This document shows positions 8,543 through 17,747 of a stretch of DNA of 64,000 nt, piece by piece (positions within the stretch are counted from its first letter, which is position 1; every line of letters begins with the position of its first letter). The stretch spans positions 5,828,001-5,892,000 of the forward strand of contig NZ_CP081496.1 in NCBI RefSeq assembly GCF_019774615.1, read 5' to 3'. The position numbers were made by a program, and so were the translations under genes. Source of the DNA: Streptomyces sp. BHT-5-2 (GTDB lineage Bacteria; Actinomycetota; Actinomycetes; Streptomycetales; Streptomycetaceae). Under the pieces are notes generated by a model. It saw nothing but the letters and a program-made list of their open reading frames with translations. It was not told where the DNA came from and searched no databases.

Positions 8543-8923
8543 CTACTGGTCGGTGGCGGGTGCGCTCGTGAGAACGTCGGCATCGAAGCAGGTGCGGGCT
8601 CCGGTGTGGCAGGCGGCGCCGACCTGGTCGACCTTGACCAGGACGGTGTCGGCGTCGCAGTCCAGGGCGACGGACCGGACGTGTTGGAAGTGCCCGGAGG
8701 TGTCGCCCTTGACCCAGTACTCCTGTCGGCTGCGGGACCAGTAGGTGCAGCGGCCGGTGGTGAGGGTGCGGTGCAGCGCCTCGTCGTCCATCCAGCCGAG
8801 CATCAGCACCTCGCCGGTGTCGTACTGCTGGGCGATGGCCGGGAACAGGCCGTCCGCGCCGCGCTTGAGGCGGGCGGCGACGGCGGGGTCCAGCGAGGAG
8901 GCGGTGACACGGCTGCTGCTCAT
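8543..8923 (-). CDS. hisI: Phosphoribosyl-AMP cyclohydrolase
   Basis: Opens the purine ring of PR-AMP, the third step of histidine synthesis. The 126-aa single-domain protein has the metal-binding core DCDADTVLVKVDQVG followed by CHTGARTCF, and WSRSRQEYWVKGDTSG before it. The HisE domain is absent, as in actinobacteria where hisE is separate. hisI is separated from the other his genes (hisF onwards at 14364) by a plus-strand block carrying sdhCAB, but keeps the same direction, and leads into trpE. Confidence 0.95.
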   Translation of the reverse strand: MSSSRVTASSLDPAVAARLKRGADGLFPAIAQQYDTGEVLMLGWMDDEALHRTLTTGRCTYWSRSRQEYWVKGDTSGHFQHVRSVALDCDADTVLVKVDQVGAACHTGARTCFDADVLTSAPATDQ

Positions 8924-8955
8924 GGGTCCATTGTGCCGTGCGGCATCCTGCTGCC

Positions 8956-9099
8956 ATGGACCAGTCGCCCTCCCCCGACCCGCCACCGCCGCCGGACCCG
9001 GACCGGGTGGCGAAGATGGCGGTGCGGGTGCTGGCGGCGGTCTTCGTGGCGGCGCTGGTGGCCGCGGTGGTGGTGGGGGTGCTGGTGCTGCGCGGGTGA
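8956..9099 (+). CDS. Tiny single-pass membrane protein
   Basis: A 47-aa ORF diverging from hisI: a proline/aspartate-rich N-terminus (MDQSPSPDPPPPPDPDR) then one strongly hydrophobic helix made mostly of Ala and Val (about residues 20-45). The pattern of a charged head plus one clean helix is unlikely for random GC-rich sequence, and it fits the 32-bp gap to hisI. No ribosome-binding site is visible, so either it is leaderless or it is not a gene. Function unknown. Confidence 0.5.
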   Translation: MDQSPSPDPPPPPDPDRVAKMAVRVLAAVFVAALVAAVVVGVLVLRG

Positions 9100-9152
9100 C
9101 GGGGCGCGCGGGGCCGGGGCGATGCGCCGTGGCAGGTGGGGCGGGGCGGTCG

Positions 9153-9158
9153 TAGGCT
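9153..9158 (+). promoter_or_regulatory. -10 element of a leaderless promoter
   Basis: TAGGCT ends 6 bases before the ATG of the TIGR03085 gene. This spacing puts the transcription start at or next to the start codon, and no ribosome-binding site lies between, so leaderless transcription is likely. Confidence 0.5.
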
Positions 9159-9164
9159 GGCCGT

Positions 9165-9797
9165 ATGTCGACCCATGCGAAGCGTGAACGGCTCCTTCTG
9201 GCCGACCTGTTGGAGAGCGCGGGCCCCGAGGCGCCGACGCTGTGCGAGGGCTGGACGACGCGGGATCTGGCCGCGCACGTGGTGGTGCGCGAGCGCCGTG
9301 CCGACGCGTCCGCGGGGATCGTGGTCAAGCCGCTGGCCGCGCGGCTCGCGCGGGTGCAGGCCGAGTTCGCGGCGAAGCCGTACGAGGAGCTGCTGCGGCT
9401 GATCAGGACCGGCCCGCCGAGGATGTCGCCGTTCGCCCTCAAGCAGATCGACGAGGCGTCCAACACCGTGGAGTTCTACGTCCACGCCGAGGACGTGCGG
9501 CGGGCCCGGCCGGACTGGACGCCGCGCGAGCCGGACGCGGTCTTCGCGGACGCGCTGTGGGCGCGGCTGGAGCGGGCGGCGCGGGTGCTGGGCCGCCGGG
9601 CGCCGGTGGGGCTGGTGCTGCGGCGGCCGGACGGGCAGACGGCGGTGGCGCATCGGGGCACCCCGGTGGTGACGGTCACCGGCGAGCCGGGCGAGCTGAC
9701 GCTGTTCGCCTTCGGGCGGCAGGAGGCGGCGCGGGTCGAACTGGACGGGGACGAGGACGCGGTGGCGCGGGTGCTGGAGGCGGAGCTGGGGGTGTGA
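9165..9797 (+). CDS. TIGR03085 family metal-binding protein
   Basis: A 210-aa protein of the DinB/maleylpyruvate-isomerase-like fold. The N-terminus has CEGWTTRDLAAHV, the conserved Trp and first His of the mycothiol-dependent isomerase family. FYVHAEDVRRA (about residues 105-115) supplies the second His plus acidic residues, consistent with a metal site. Family members use mycothiol or are of unknown activity; the real substrate cannot be read from sequence. It is convergent with the LysR gene and shares a terminator hairpin with it. Confidence 0.88.
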   Translation: MSTHAKRERLLLADLLESAGPEAPTLCEGWTTRDLAAHVVVRERRADASAGIVVKPLAARLARVQAEFAAKPYEELLRLIRTGPPRMSPFALKQIDEASNTVEFYVHAEDVRRARPDWTPREPDAVFADALWARLERAARVLGRRAPVGLVLRRPDGQTAVAHRGTPVVTVTGEPGELTLFAFGRQEAARVELDGDEDAVARVLEAELGV

Positions 9798-9825
9798 CCG
9801 GGGTGCACCGCGGCGCCCGGCCGGC

Positions 9826-9844
9826 GGCACCGGCGCCCGGTGCC
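9826..9844. terminator. Shared terminator between convergent genes
   Basis: GGCACCGG-CGC-CCGGTGCC, a perfect 8-bp stem with a 3-base loop, 29 bp past the TIGR03085 stop and 9 bp from the LysR stop. It can serve both converging transcripts. Confidence 0.5.
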
Positions 9845-9852
9845 CGCGGGCC

Positions 9853-10752
9853 TCACGCCGTGCCCTTCGCCAGGTGGGCCCGCAGGATGCGGTCGAGTTC
9901 GCGGGCGGCGCGCGGCGGTGAGACGTCGCCGCGGTGCGCGACCGAGACCACCCGGTGCATGCCGGGGGTGGCGAACGGGGTGATGCGCAGGCCGGAGCGT
10001 TCGGCGACCATGCTGGGGACGACGGCGATACCGAGCCCGGCCCGGACGAAGCCGAGCACGGCGTCCATCTCACCGCCCTCGACGGTGAAGGTGGGTTCAA
10101 AACCCGCCGCGCGGCAGGCCGCGGTGGTGAATTCGCGCAGGTCGTAGCCGCGGCGGAACATCGCCAGCGGGCGGCCGCGGAGGTCCTCGACACGAATCCG
10201 GGTGCGCCGGCCGGTCACCGGGGCCGGGCGGCCGGGGGCGGAGACCACCACCAGTTCCTCGCGCAGCAGCTCTGCGGTGGCCAGCGCCGGGGCCTGGCCG
10301 GGCAGCGGGGTGATGATCAGCGCCAGGTCCAGCTCGCCGTCGGCCAGGGCCCGGACGAGGTCCTGGGAGCCGTCCTCGGTGACGATCAGTTCGACGCCCG
10401 GGTAGCCGGTGTGGAAGGCGCTGAGCACGTCGGGGACGAGGCTGGCGCAGAGGCTGGGCGGGGCGCCGAGGCGGAGCCGGCCGCGGCGCAGCTGGGCGAC
10501 CTCCTGGACCTCGCGGCGGGCGGTCTCGGTGTCGGCGAGGATCCGGCGGGCGAGCGGCAGCAGCGTCTCGCCGGCGTCGGTGAGGGTGATGTGGCCGCGG
10601 GCGCGGTGGAAGAGGTCGGCGCCCAACTCCCGTTCCAGGGCCCGGATCTGCTGGGAGAGCGAGGGCTGGGCGACGTGTTCGCGCTCGGCGGCGCGGGTGA
10701 AGTGGCGGGTGTCGGCCACGGCCGTGAAATAGCGGAGCTGCTGCAGCTGCAT
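9853..10752 (-). CDS. LysR-family regulator divergent from sdhCAB
   Basis: A 299-aa transcription factor: winged helix-turn-helix (residues 1-60, with the RAAEREHVAQPSLSQQIRAL recognition region) and a LysR substrate domain (about 90-290). The ATG at 10752 gives the standard MQLQQLRYFTAVADTRHFTRAA start; the upstream extension runs into the intergenic operator and is rejected. It is divergent from sdhC, with a T-N11-A palindrome between them, so it probably controls itself and sdhCAB. The effector is unknown; a TCA-cycle metabolite or redox cue is an inference. Confidence 0.93.
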   Translation of the reverse strand: MQLQQLRYFTAVADTRHFTRAAEREHVAQPSLSQQIRALERELGADLFHRARGHITLTDAGETLLPLARRILADTETARREVQEVAQLRRGRLRLGAPPSLCASLVPDVLSAFHTGYPGVELIVTEDGSQDLVRALADGELDLALIITPLPGQAPALATAELLREELVVVSAPGRPAPVTGRRTRIRVEDLRGRPLAMFRRGYDLREFTTAACRAAGFEPTFTVEGGEMDAVLGFVRAGLGIAVVPSMVAERSGLRITPFATPGMHRVVSVAHRGDVSPPRAARELDRILRAHLAKGTA

Positions 10753-10772
10753 GGGGCGAATATAGATCAACG

Positions 10773-10787
10773 ATAGGAGCAGCCTAT
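10773..10787. promoter_or_regulatory. LysR-type operator
   Basis: ATAGG-AGCAG-CCTAT, a perfect dyad containing the LysR box T-N11-A, 21 bp in front of the regulator start and 59 bp in front of sdhC. The position between the divergent genes fits an autoregulatory and activation site. Confidence 0.65.
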
Positions 10788-10846
10788 GGAGATCAGCTCC
10801 ACCATGTCTTGGACTGATGACCGGATGCCTCCCTACCGTCGGCTCC

Positions 10847-11656
10847 ATGGCATTGGCAACGCGGACGGACCGACGGTCGTCGGATCAGCGCAGTGCGCGG
10901 CGGCGCTCCGTGAGGGGCGGCGGCCGGGCGACGGGCGGGCACCCCCTGTGGGACAGCTCCGTCGGCAAGAAGACGGTGATGGCCGTCAGCGGCCTGATCA
11001 TGCTGCTGTACCTGGTCGCCCACATGATCGGGAACCTCAAGATCTACTTCGGCGCGGGCGAGTTCGACCACTACGCCCACTGGCTGCGCACCGTCGGCGA
11101 GCCCTTCATGCACTACGAGTGGACGCTCTGGCTGATCCGGGTCGTCCTCGTCGTCGCGGTGGTCGCCCACGCCACGGCCGCGTACCAGCTCAGCCGCCGC
11201 GGCATCAGGGCGCGGCCGAGCAACTACGCCCGCCCGTCGCCCGGCCGCCGCCCCACACGGAGGCGCTTCGCGCCGCTGGACCTCTTCGGGCCGCGGGCGA
11301 GCTACGCGACGCGCACCATGCGGTGGGGCGGGATCATCCTCGGCCTGTTCATCGTCTGGCACGTCCTCGACCTGACGACCGGCACCGTGCACCCGGGCGG
11401 CTTCCAGGAGGGCCACCCGTACCAGAACGTCGTGGACACCTTCTCCACCTGGTACGGCAACGTCGTCTACATCGTGGCGATGCTCGCCCTCGGCATGCAC
11501 ATCCGGCACGGCTTCTGGAGCGCCGTCCAGACCCTCGGCGTCGGCAGCCGGGCCCACGACCGGGCCCTGAAGACCGTCGCCAACGTCCTCGCGCTGCTGC
11601 TCACGGCCGGCTTCGTCGCCGTCCCCGTGGGCGTCATGACCGGAGTGGTGAGCTGA
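10847..11656 (+). CDS. sdhC: Succinate dehydrogenase cytochrome b558 subunit
   Basis: Membrane anchor of complex II, about 269 aa, b558 type: five hydrophobic helices starting with KTVMAVSGLIMLLYLVAHMIGNLK, whose histidines, together with those in IVWHVLDL and LGMHIRHGFWS, are the expected haem ligands. No sdhD is present, as usual for this type. The ATG at 10847 is chosen because it starts a normal N-terminus; TACCGT at 10834-10839 could be a -10 for a leaderless transcript. The first about 35 residues are Arg/Gly-rich. First gene of sdhC-A-B. Confidence 0.92.
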   Translation: MALATRTDRRSSDQRSARRRSVRGGGRATGGHPLWDSSVGKKTVMAVSGLIMLLYLVAHMIGNLKIYFGAGEFDHYAHWLRTVGEPFMHYEWTLWLIRVVLVVAVVAHATAAYQLSRRGIRARPSNYARPSPGRRPTRRRFAPLDLFGPRASYATRTMRWGGIILGLFIVWHVLDLTTGTVHPGGFQEGHPYQNVVDTFSTWYGNVVYIVAMLALGMHIRHGFWSAVQTLGVGSRAHDRALKTVANVLALLLTAGFVAVPVGVMTGVVS

Positions 11657-11657
11657 G

Positions 11658-13603
<1,946 letters not shown>

Positions 13604-13607
<4 letters not shown>

Positions 13608-14347
13608 GGCTCACCCTGCGCGTCTGGCGGCAGCAGAACGCCGATGCCGACGGCGCCATGTCCACCTACGAGGTCGACGGCATATCCCCGGACATGTCCT
13701 TCCTGGAGATGCTCGACACCCTCAACGAGGAGCTGATCCTCAAGGACGAGGACCCGGTCGCCTTCGACCACGACTGCCGCGAGGGCATCTGCGGGGCCTG
13801 CTCGCTCGTCATCAACGGCGATGCGCACGGCCCGGAGCGGACCACCACCTGCCAGCTCCACATGCGGTCCTTCAAGGACGGCGACACCATCGACGTCGAG
13901 CCGTGGCGGGCGGCGGCCTTCCCGGTCGTGAAGGACCTGGTCGTCGACCGCTCGGCCTTCGACCGGATCGTCCAGGCCGGCGGCTACATCACCGCGCCGA
14001 CCGGCTCCGCGCCGGAGGCGCACGCCACGCCGGTGCCGAAGCCGGACGCCGACGCCGCGTTCGAGCACGCCGAGTGCATCGGGTGCGGCGCCTGCGTCGC
14101 GGCCTGCCCCAACGGCGCGGCGATGCTCTTCACGTCCGCGAAGGTCAACCACCTCAACGTGCTGCCGCAGGGCGCTCCGGAGCGCGAGTCCCGGGTGCTG
14201 GACATGGTGGCCCAGATGGACACCGAGGGCTTCGGCGGCTGCACGCTGGCGGGCGAGTGCGCCACCGCCTGCCCCAAGGGCATCCCGCTGTTCAGCATCA
14301 CCCGGATGAACCGGGAGTTCATCCGGGCGGTGCGCAAGCAGCGCTGA
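13604..14347 (+). CDS. sdhB: Succinate dehydrogenase iron-sulfur subunit
   Basis: Carries electrons from SdhA to the membrane subunit. The 247-aa protein shows all three cluster motifs: the 2Fe-2S set CREGICGAC with a later Cys in TTTCQL, a 4Fe-4S motif CIGCGACVAACP, and CTLAGECATACPKG for the third cluster. It starts with an ATGA overlap on sdhA. It ends 16 bp from the stop of hisF, which converges on it; I see only a weak 5-bp dyad between them, so read-through into antisense his sequence is possible. Confidence 0.95.
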
Positions 14348-14363
14348 CCACCGGGCGGGCCGG

Positions 14364-15119
14364 TCACCGCACCGGGTGGCCGGCCTCCCGCAGCGCGTCC
14401 TTGACCTGGCCGATGCGCAGGTCGCCGAAGTGGAAGACGGAGGCGGCCAGCACGGCGTCGGCGCCGGCGGCCACCGCGGGCGCGAAGTCGGCGAGCCGGC
14501 CGGCGCCACCGGAGGCGATGACCGGGACGGTGACGTGCCGGCGGACCGCCTCGATCATCTCCACGTCGTAGCCGTCCTTGGTGCCGTCGGCGTCCATGGA
14601 GTTCAGCAGGATCTCCCCGGCGCCCAGCTCCGCGGCGCGGTGCGCCCACTCCACGGCGTCGATCCCGGCCGAGCGGCGGCCGCCGTGCGTGGTGACCTCG
14701 AACGTCCCGGTCGCGGTACGGCGGGCGTCCACGGACAGCACCAGCACCTGGCTGCCGAAGCGTTCGGCGATCTCCTTGATCAGCTCCGGGCGGGCGATCG
14801 CCGCGGTGTTGACCCCGACCTTGTCGGCGCCGGCCCGCAGCAGCCTGTCGACGTCCTCCGCGGTGCGCACCCCGCCGCCGACGGTCAGCGGGATGAAGAC
14901 CTGCTCGGCGGTGCGGCGGACCACGTCGTAGGTGGTCTCGCGGTTGCCGGAGGACGCGGTGATGTCGAGGAAGGTCAGCTCGTCGGCGCCCTCCGCGCCG
15001 TAGACCTTCGCCATCTCGACCGGGTCCCCGGCGTCGCGGAGGTTTTGGAAGTTGACGCCCTTGACGACGCGGCCGTTGTCGACGTCCAGGCAGGGGATGA
15101 CACGGACCGCCAGGGTCAT
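14364..15119 (-). CDS. hisF: Imidazole glycerol phosphate synthase cyclase subunit
   Basis: With HisH, forms imidazole glycerol phosphate and AICAR from PRFAR. The 251-aa TIM barrel has the catalytic Asp in VIPCLDVDNGRVVKGVNF (about residue 12), the second catalytic Asp in NSMDADGTKDGYD, and phosphate loops VGGGVRT and IASGGAG. It lies 6 bp after the RidA-like gene and ends the long his transcript. Its partner hisH is two genes upstream. Confidence 0.96.
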   Translation of the reverse strand: MTLAVRVIPCLDVDNGRVVKGVNFQNLRDAGDPVEMAKVYGAEGADELTFLDITASSGNRETTYDVVRRTAEQVFIPLTVGGGVRTAEDVDRLLRAGADKVGVNTAAIARPELIKEIAERFGSQVLVLSVDARRTATGTFEVTTHGGRRSAGIDAVEWAHRAAELGAGEILLNSMDADGTKDGYDVEMIEAVRRHVTVPVIASGGAGRLADFAPAVAAGADAVLAASVFHFGDLRIGQVKDALREAGHPVR

Positions 15120-15125
15120 GACGGG

Positions 15126-15536
15126 TTAGCCCTCTCGTTCGGTGTCCCGGGCGGTGTCCCGGAACGCTTCCAGTTCTACTTCCACCAGGACGCGGGAGTC
15201 GACGAAGCCGGAGACCACCACGAGGGTCGTGGCGGGCGGCGCGGCCTCGAACAGCTCGCGGTGGGCGCGGGCGGCGGCGTCCGCGTCCCGCAGGTGGGTC
15301 AGGTACATCCGGGTGCGCAGCACGTCGGCGACGCCCAGCCCGAAGGGTTTGAGCGCCGCCAGCGCGTTCCCGAAGGCCACCTTGGTCTGCACGTAGGGGT
15401 CGCCCTCGCCCTGGAGGACGCCGCCGACCAGCGGCATGGTGCCGGCGACCAGGACCCGGTCACCTGCGGCCACCGCGCGTGCGAAGCCGATGGACTCTTC
15501 CCAGGGACTGTCGGTCCGGACCCGCTCGATGCTCAT
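15126..15536 (-). CDS. RidA (YjgF/UK114) family protein
   Basis: A 136-aa Rid-family protein inside the his operon between priA and hisF. RidA proper hydrolyses reactive enamine/imine by-products of PLP enzymes. Here the usual PARxxxEV segment that supplies the catalytic Arg reads PPATTLVVVSGF, so the key Arg appears to be missing; the protein may belong to a Rid subgroup without deaminase activity. The ATG at 15536 is preceded by GAGGAAGG, which decides the start over an upstream in-frame ATG. 39 bp after priA. Confidence 0.88.
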   Translation of the reverse strand: MSIERVRTDSPWEESIGFARAVAAGDRVLVAGTMPLVGGVLQGEGDPYVQTKVAFGNALAALKPFGLGVADVLRTRMYLTHLRDADAAARAHRELFEAAPPATTLVVVSGFVDSRVLVEVELEAFRDTARDTEREG

Positions 15537-15575
15537 CACGCCGCCTTCCTCAGTGGCCGGTTGCGGCACCCGCGG

Positions 15576-16307
15576 CTACGACACCGCCGCCAGCGCCTCT
15601 TCGAGGGTGAACGCCTTCGCGTAGAGCGCCTTTCCGACGATGGAGCCCTCGACACCCTCCGGCACCAGCGCGGCGATCGCCCGCAGGTCGTCGAGGGAGG
15701 AGACGCCGCCGGAGGCGACGACCGGGCGGTCGGTGGCCGCGCAGACGTTCTTCAGCAGCTCCAGGTTGGGGCCCTGGAGGGTGCCGTCCTTGTTGATGTC
15801 GGTGACGACGTAGCGGGCGCAGCCCTCGGAGTCCAGGCGGGCCAGCGTCTCGTAGAGGTCGCCGCCGTCGCGGGTCCAGCCGCGGCCGCGCAGGGTGGTG
15901 CCGCGGACGTCCAGGCCCACCGCGATCTTCTCGCCGTGCTCGGCGATGATCTTGGCGACCCACTCGGGGTCCTCCAGCGCCGCGGTGCCGATGTTGACCC
16001 GGGTGCAGCCGGTGGCCAGGGCGGCGGCCAGCGAGTCGTCGTCGCGGATGCCGCCGGACAGCTCGACCTTGATGTCCATGGAGCGGGCGACCTCGGCGAT
16101 CTGCGCGCGGTTGTCGCCGGTGCCGAAGGCGGCGTCCAGGTCGACCAGGTGCAGCCACTCGGCGCCGGCCGACTGCCAGGCCAGGGCGGCCTGGAGCGGG
16201 TCGCCGTAGGAGGTCTCCGAGCCGGACTCGCCGTGCACCAGGCGGACGGCCTGACCGTCGCGGACGTCGACGGCGGGCAGCAGTTCAAGCTTCTTCACAG
16301 CGTTCAC
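15576..16307 (-). CDS. priA: Bifunctional phosphoribosyl isomerase PriA (HisA/TrpF)
   Basis: Isomerises ProFAR in histidine synthesis. In actinobacteria the same enzyme also isomerises phosphoribosyl anthranilate in tryptophan synthesis, replacing TrpF. 243-aa TIM barrel: LLPAVDVRDGQAVRLVHGE with the catalytic Asp (about residue 11), VELSGGIRDD, GLDVRGTTLRGRGW, TDINKDGTLQGPN with the second catalytic Asp, and ASGGVSS. The GTG at 16307 overlaps the hisH stop as GTGA. No trpF gene is present in the window, although trpA, B, C and E are, which supports the dual role. Confidence 0.94.
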   Translation of the reverse strand: MNAVKKLELLPAVDVRDGQAVRLVHGESGSETSYGDPLQAALAWQSAGAEWLHLVDLDAAFGTGDNRAQIAEVARSMDIKVELSGGIRDDDSLAAALATGCTRVNIGTAALEDPEWVAKIIAEHGEKIAVGLDVRGTTLRGRGWTRDGGDLYETLARLDSEGCARYVVTDINKDGTLQGPNLELLKNVCAATDRPVVASGGVSSLDDLRAIAALVPEGVEGSIVGKALYAKAFTLEEALAAVS

Positions 16308-16987
16308 AGCGTTTCGATCCAGTTGGTGAGGAGCTGGGCACCGGCGTCGCCGGACTTCTCGGGGTGGAACTGGGTGGCCCACAGGGGACCGTTCTCGACC
16401 GCGGCGACGAACGGCTCGCCGTGCGTGGCCCAGGTGACCTTCGGCGCGGCTATCTGGACGTTGCCGACCTCCAGCTCCCAGTCGTGGACCGCGTAGGAGT
16501 GCACGAAGTAGTAGCGGGCGTCGGCGGGCATCCCGGCGAAGAGCCGCGAGCCCTCGGCGGCGCGGACGGTGTTCCAGCCCATGTGCGGGACGACCTCGGC
16601 CTTGAGCGGGCCGACCGTGCCGGGCCACTCGTCGAGGCCGTCGGTCTCCACACCGTGCTCGATGCCGCGCCCGAAGAGGATCTGCATCCCGACGCAGATG
16701 CCCATCACCGGGCGGCCGCCGGACAGCCGGCGCCCCACGATCCAGTCGCCGCGGACCTCCTTCAGCCCGCGCATGCACGCGGCGAACGCGCCGACACCGG
16801 GCACCAGCAGCCCGTCGGCGTTCATCGCGGCGTCGTAGTCGCGGGTGATCGTGACGTCCGCGCCGACGTGTGCCAGGGCCCGCTCGGCGGACCGGACGTT
16901 GCCGAAGCCGTAGTCGAGGACGACGACCTTCTTGGCGGCCTTCGCCACCGATCGCGGCGTGTTCTGCTGCGCGGCGCTCAATTCCAC
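16304..16987 (-). CDS. hisH: Imidazole glycerol phosphate synthase glutaminase subunit
   Basis: Glutaminase that feeds ammonia to HisF. Class I amidotransferase of about 227 aa: oxyanion loop VPGVGAFAACM, nucleophile Cys in GICVGMQILFGRG (about residue 100) and the His/Glu pair in ATQFHPEKSG near the C-terminus. The start is less certain: GTG at 16987 (protein begins MELSAAQQ) overlaps the small membrane gene by 10 bases, and a later GTG just before AKAAKK is possible. Coupled to priA by a GTGA overlap. Confidence 0.94.
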   Translation of the reverse strand: MELSAAQQNTPRSVAKAAKKVVVLDYGFGNVRSAERALAHVGADVTITRDYDAAMNADGLLVPGVGAFAACMRGLKEVRGDWIVGRRLSGGRPVMGICVGMQILFGRGIEHGVETDGLDEWPGTVGPLKAEVVPHMGWNTVRAAEGSRLFAGMPADARYYFVHSYAVHDWELEVGNVQIAAPKVTWATHGEPFVAAVENGPLWATQFHPEKSGDAGAQLLTNWIETL

Positions 16988-17142
16988 ACCTCCAGCCGCA
17001 GCACCCCGGCCACCAGGCACATCGCGGAGGCGATGGCCATCAGGGTGATCACGCTCTTGGGGATCTGCTGCTTCCAGAACGAGTAGACCCCGCCGAGCAG
17101 GAAGAGGCCCACGAGGATGAAGACGGTGGACAGGCCGTTCAC
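16978..17142 (-). CDS. Small two-helix membrane protein in his operon
   Basis: A 54-aa hydrophobic protein (MNGLSTVFILVGLFLLGGVYSFW, then KSVITLMAIASAMCLVAGVLRLEVW), two membrane helices joined by KQQIPKS. Its GTG shares a base with the hisB stop (TAGTG) and its end overlaps the start of hisH, so it is translated as part of the his chain. Small proteins of this kind sit here in Streptomyces genomes, but no function is known to me. It is easily missed because of its length. Confidence 0.8.
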   Translation of the reverse strand: MNGLSTVFILVGLFLLGGVYSFWKQQIPKSVITLMAIASAMCLVAGVLRLEVWN

Positions 17143-17747
17143 TAGAGCGCGCCCTTCGTGGAGGGGAGGATGCCGGCCGCCCGCGGGTCGCGCTCGCTGG
17201 CGTACCGCAGGGCCCGGGCGAGCGCCTTGAACTGGCACTCCACGATGTGGTGGGCGTTGCGCCCGTACGGGACGTGGACGTGCAGCGCGATCTGGGCCTG
17301 GGCCACGAAGGACTCGAGTATGTGCCGGGTCATCGTGGTGTCGTAGGTGCCGATCATCGGCGCCATGTTCTCCGGCTCGGTGTGCACCAGGTACGGCCGG
17401 CCGGAGAGGTCGACGGTCACCTGGGCCAGCGACTCGTCCAGCGGGACGGTGCAGTTGCCGAAGCGGTAGATGCCGACCTTGTCGCCGAGCGCCTGCTTGA
17501 AGGCGGCGCCCAGCGCGAGGGCGGTGTCCTCGATCGTGTGGTGGGTGTCGATGTGCAGATCGCCGTCGGTCTTGACCTTGAGGTCGAAGAGGCCGTGCCG
17601 GCCGAGCTGGTCGAGCATGTGGTCGTAGAAGCCGACGCCGGTCGAGACGTCGACCTGGCCCGTGCCGTCGAGATCGATCTCGACCAGCACGGTGGTCTCC
17701 TTGGTGGTGCGCTCCACGCGCCCCACACGGGCGGTCGCCCCGCTCAT
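17142..17747 (-). CDS. hisB: Imidazoleglycerol-phosphate dehydratase
   Basis: Dehydrates imidazole glycerol phosphate. A 201-aa monofunctional enzyme: metal-binding repeats DTHHTIEDTA (about residues 70-80) and NAHHIVECQFKA near the C-terminus, plus STGVGFYDHML. The N-terminal HAD phosphatase domain of enterobacterial HisB is absent, as usual in actinobacteria. It overlaps hisC by 4 bases (ATGA) and leads into the small membrane gene. Confidence 0.96.
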   Translation of the reverse strand: MSGATARVGRVERTTKETTVLVEIDLDGTGQVDVSTGVGFYDHMLDQLGRHGLFDLKVKTDGDLHIDTHHTIEDTALALGAAFKQALGDKVGIYRFGNCTVPLDESLAQVTVDLSGRPYLVHTEPENMAPMIGTYDTTMTRHILESFVAQAQIALHVHVPYGRNAHHIVECQFKALARALRYASERDPRAAGILPSTKGAL

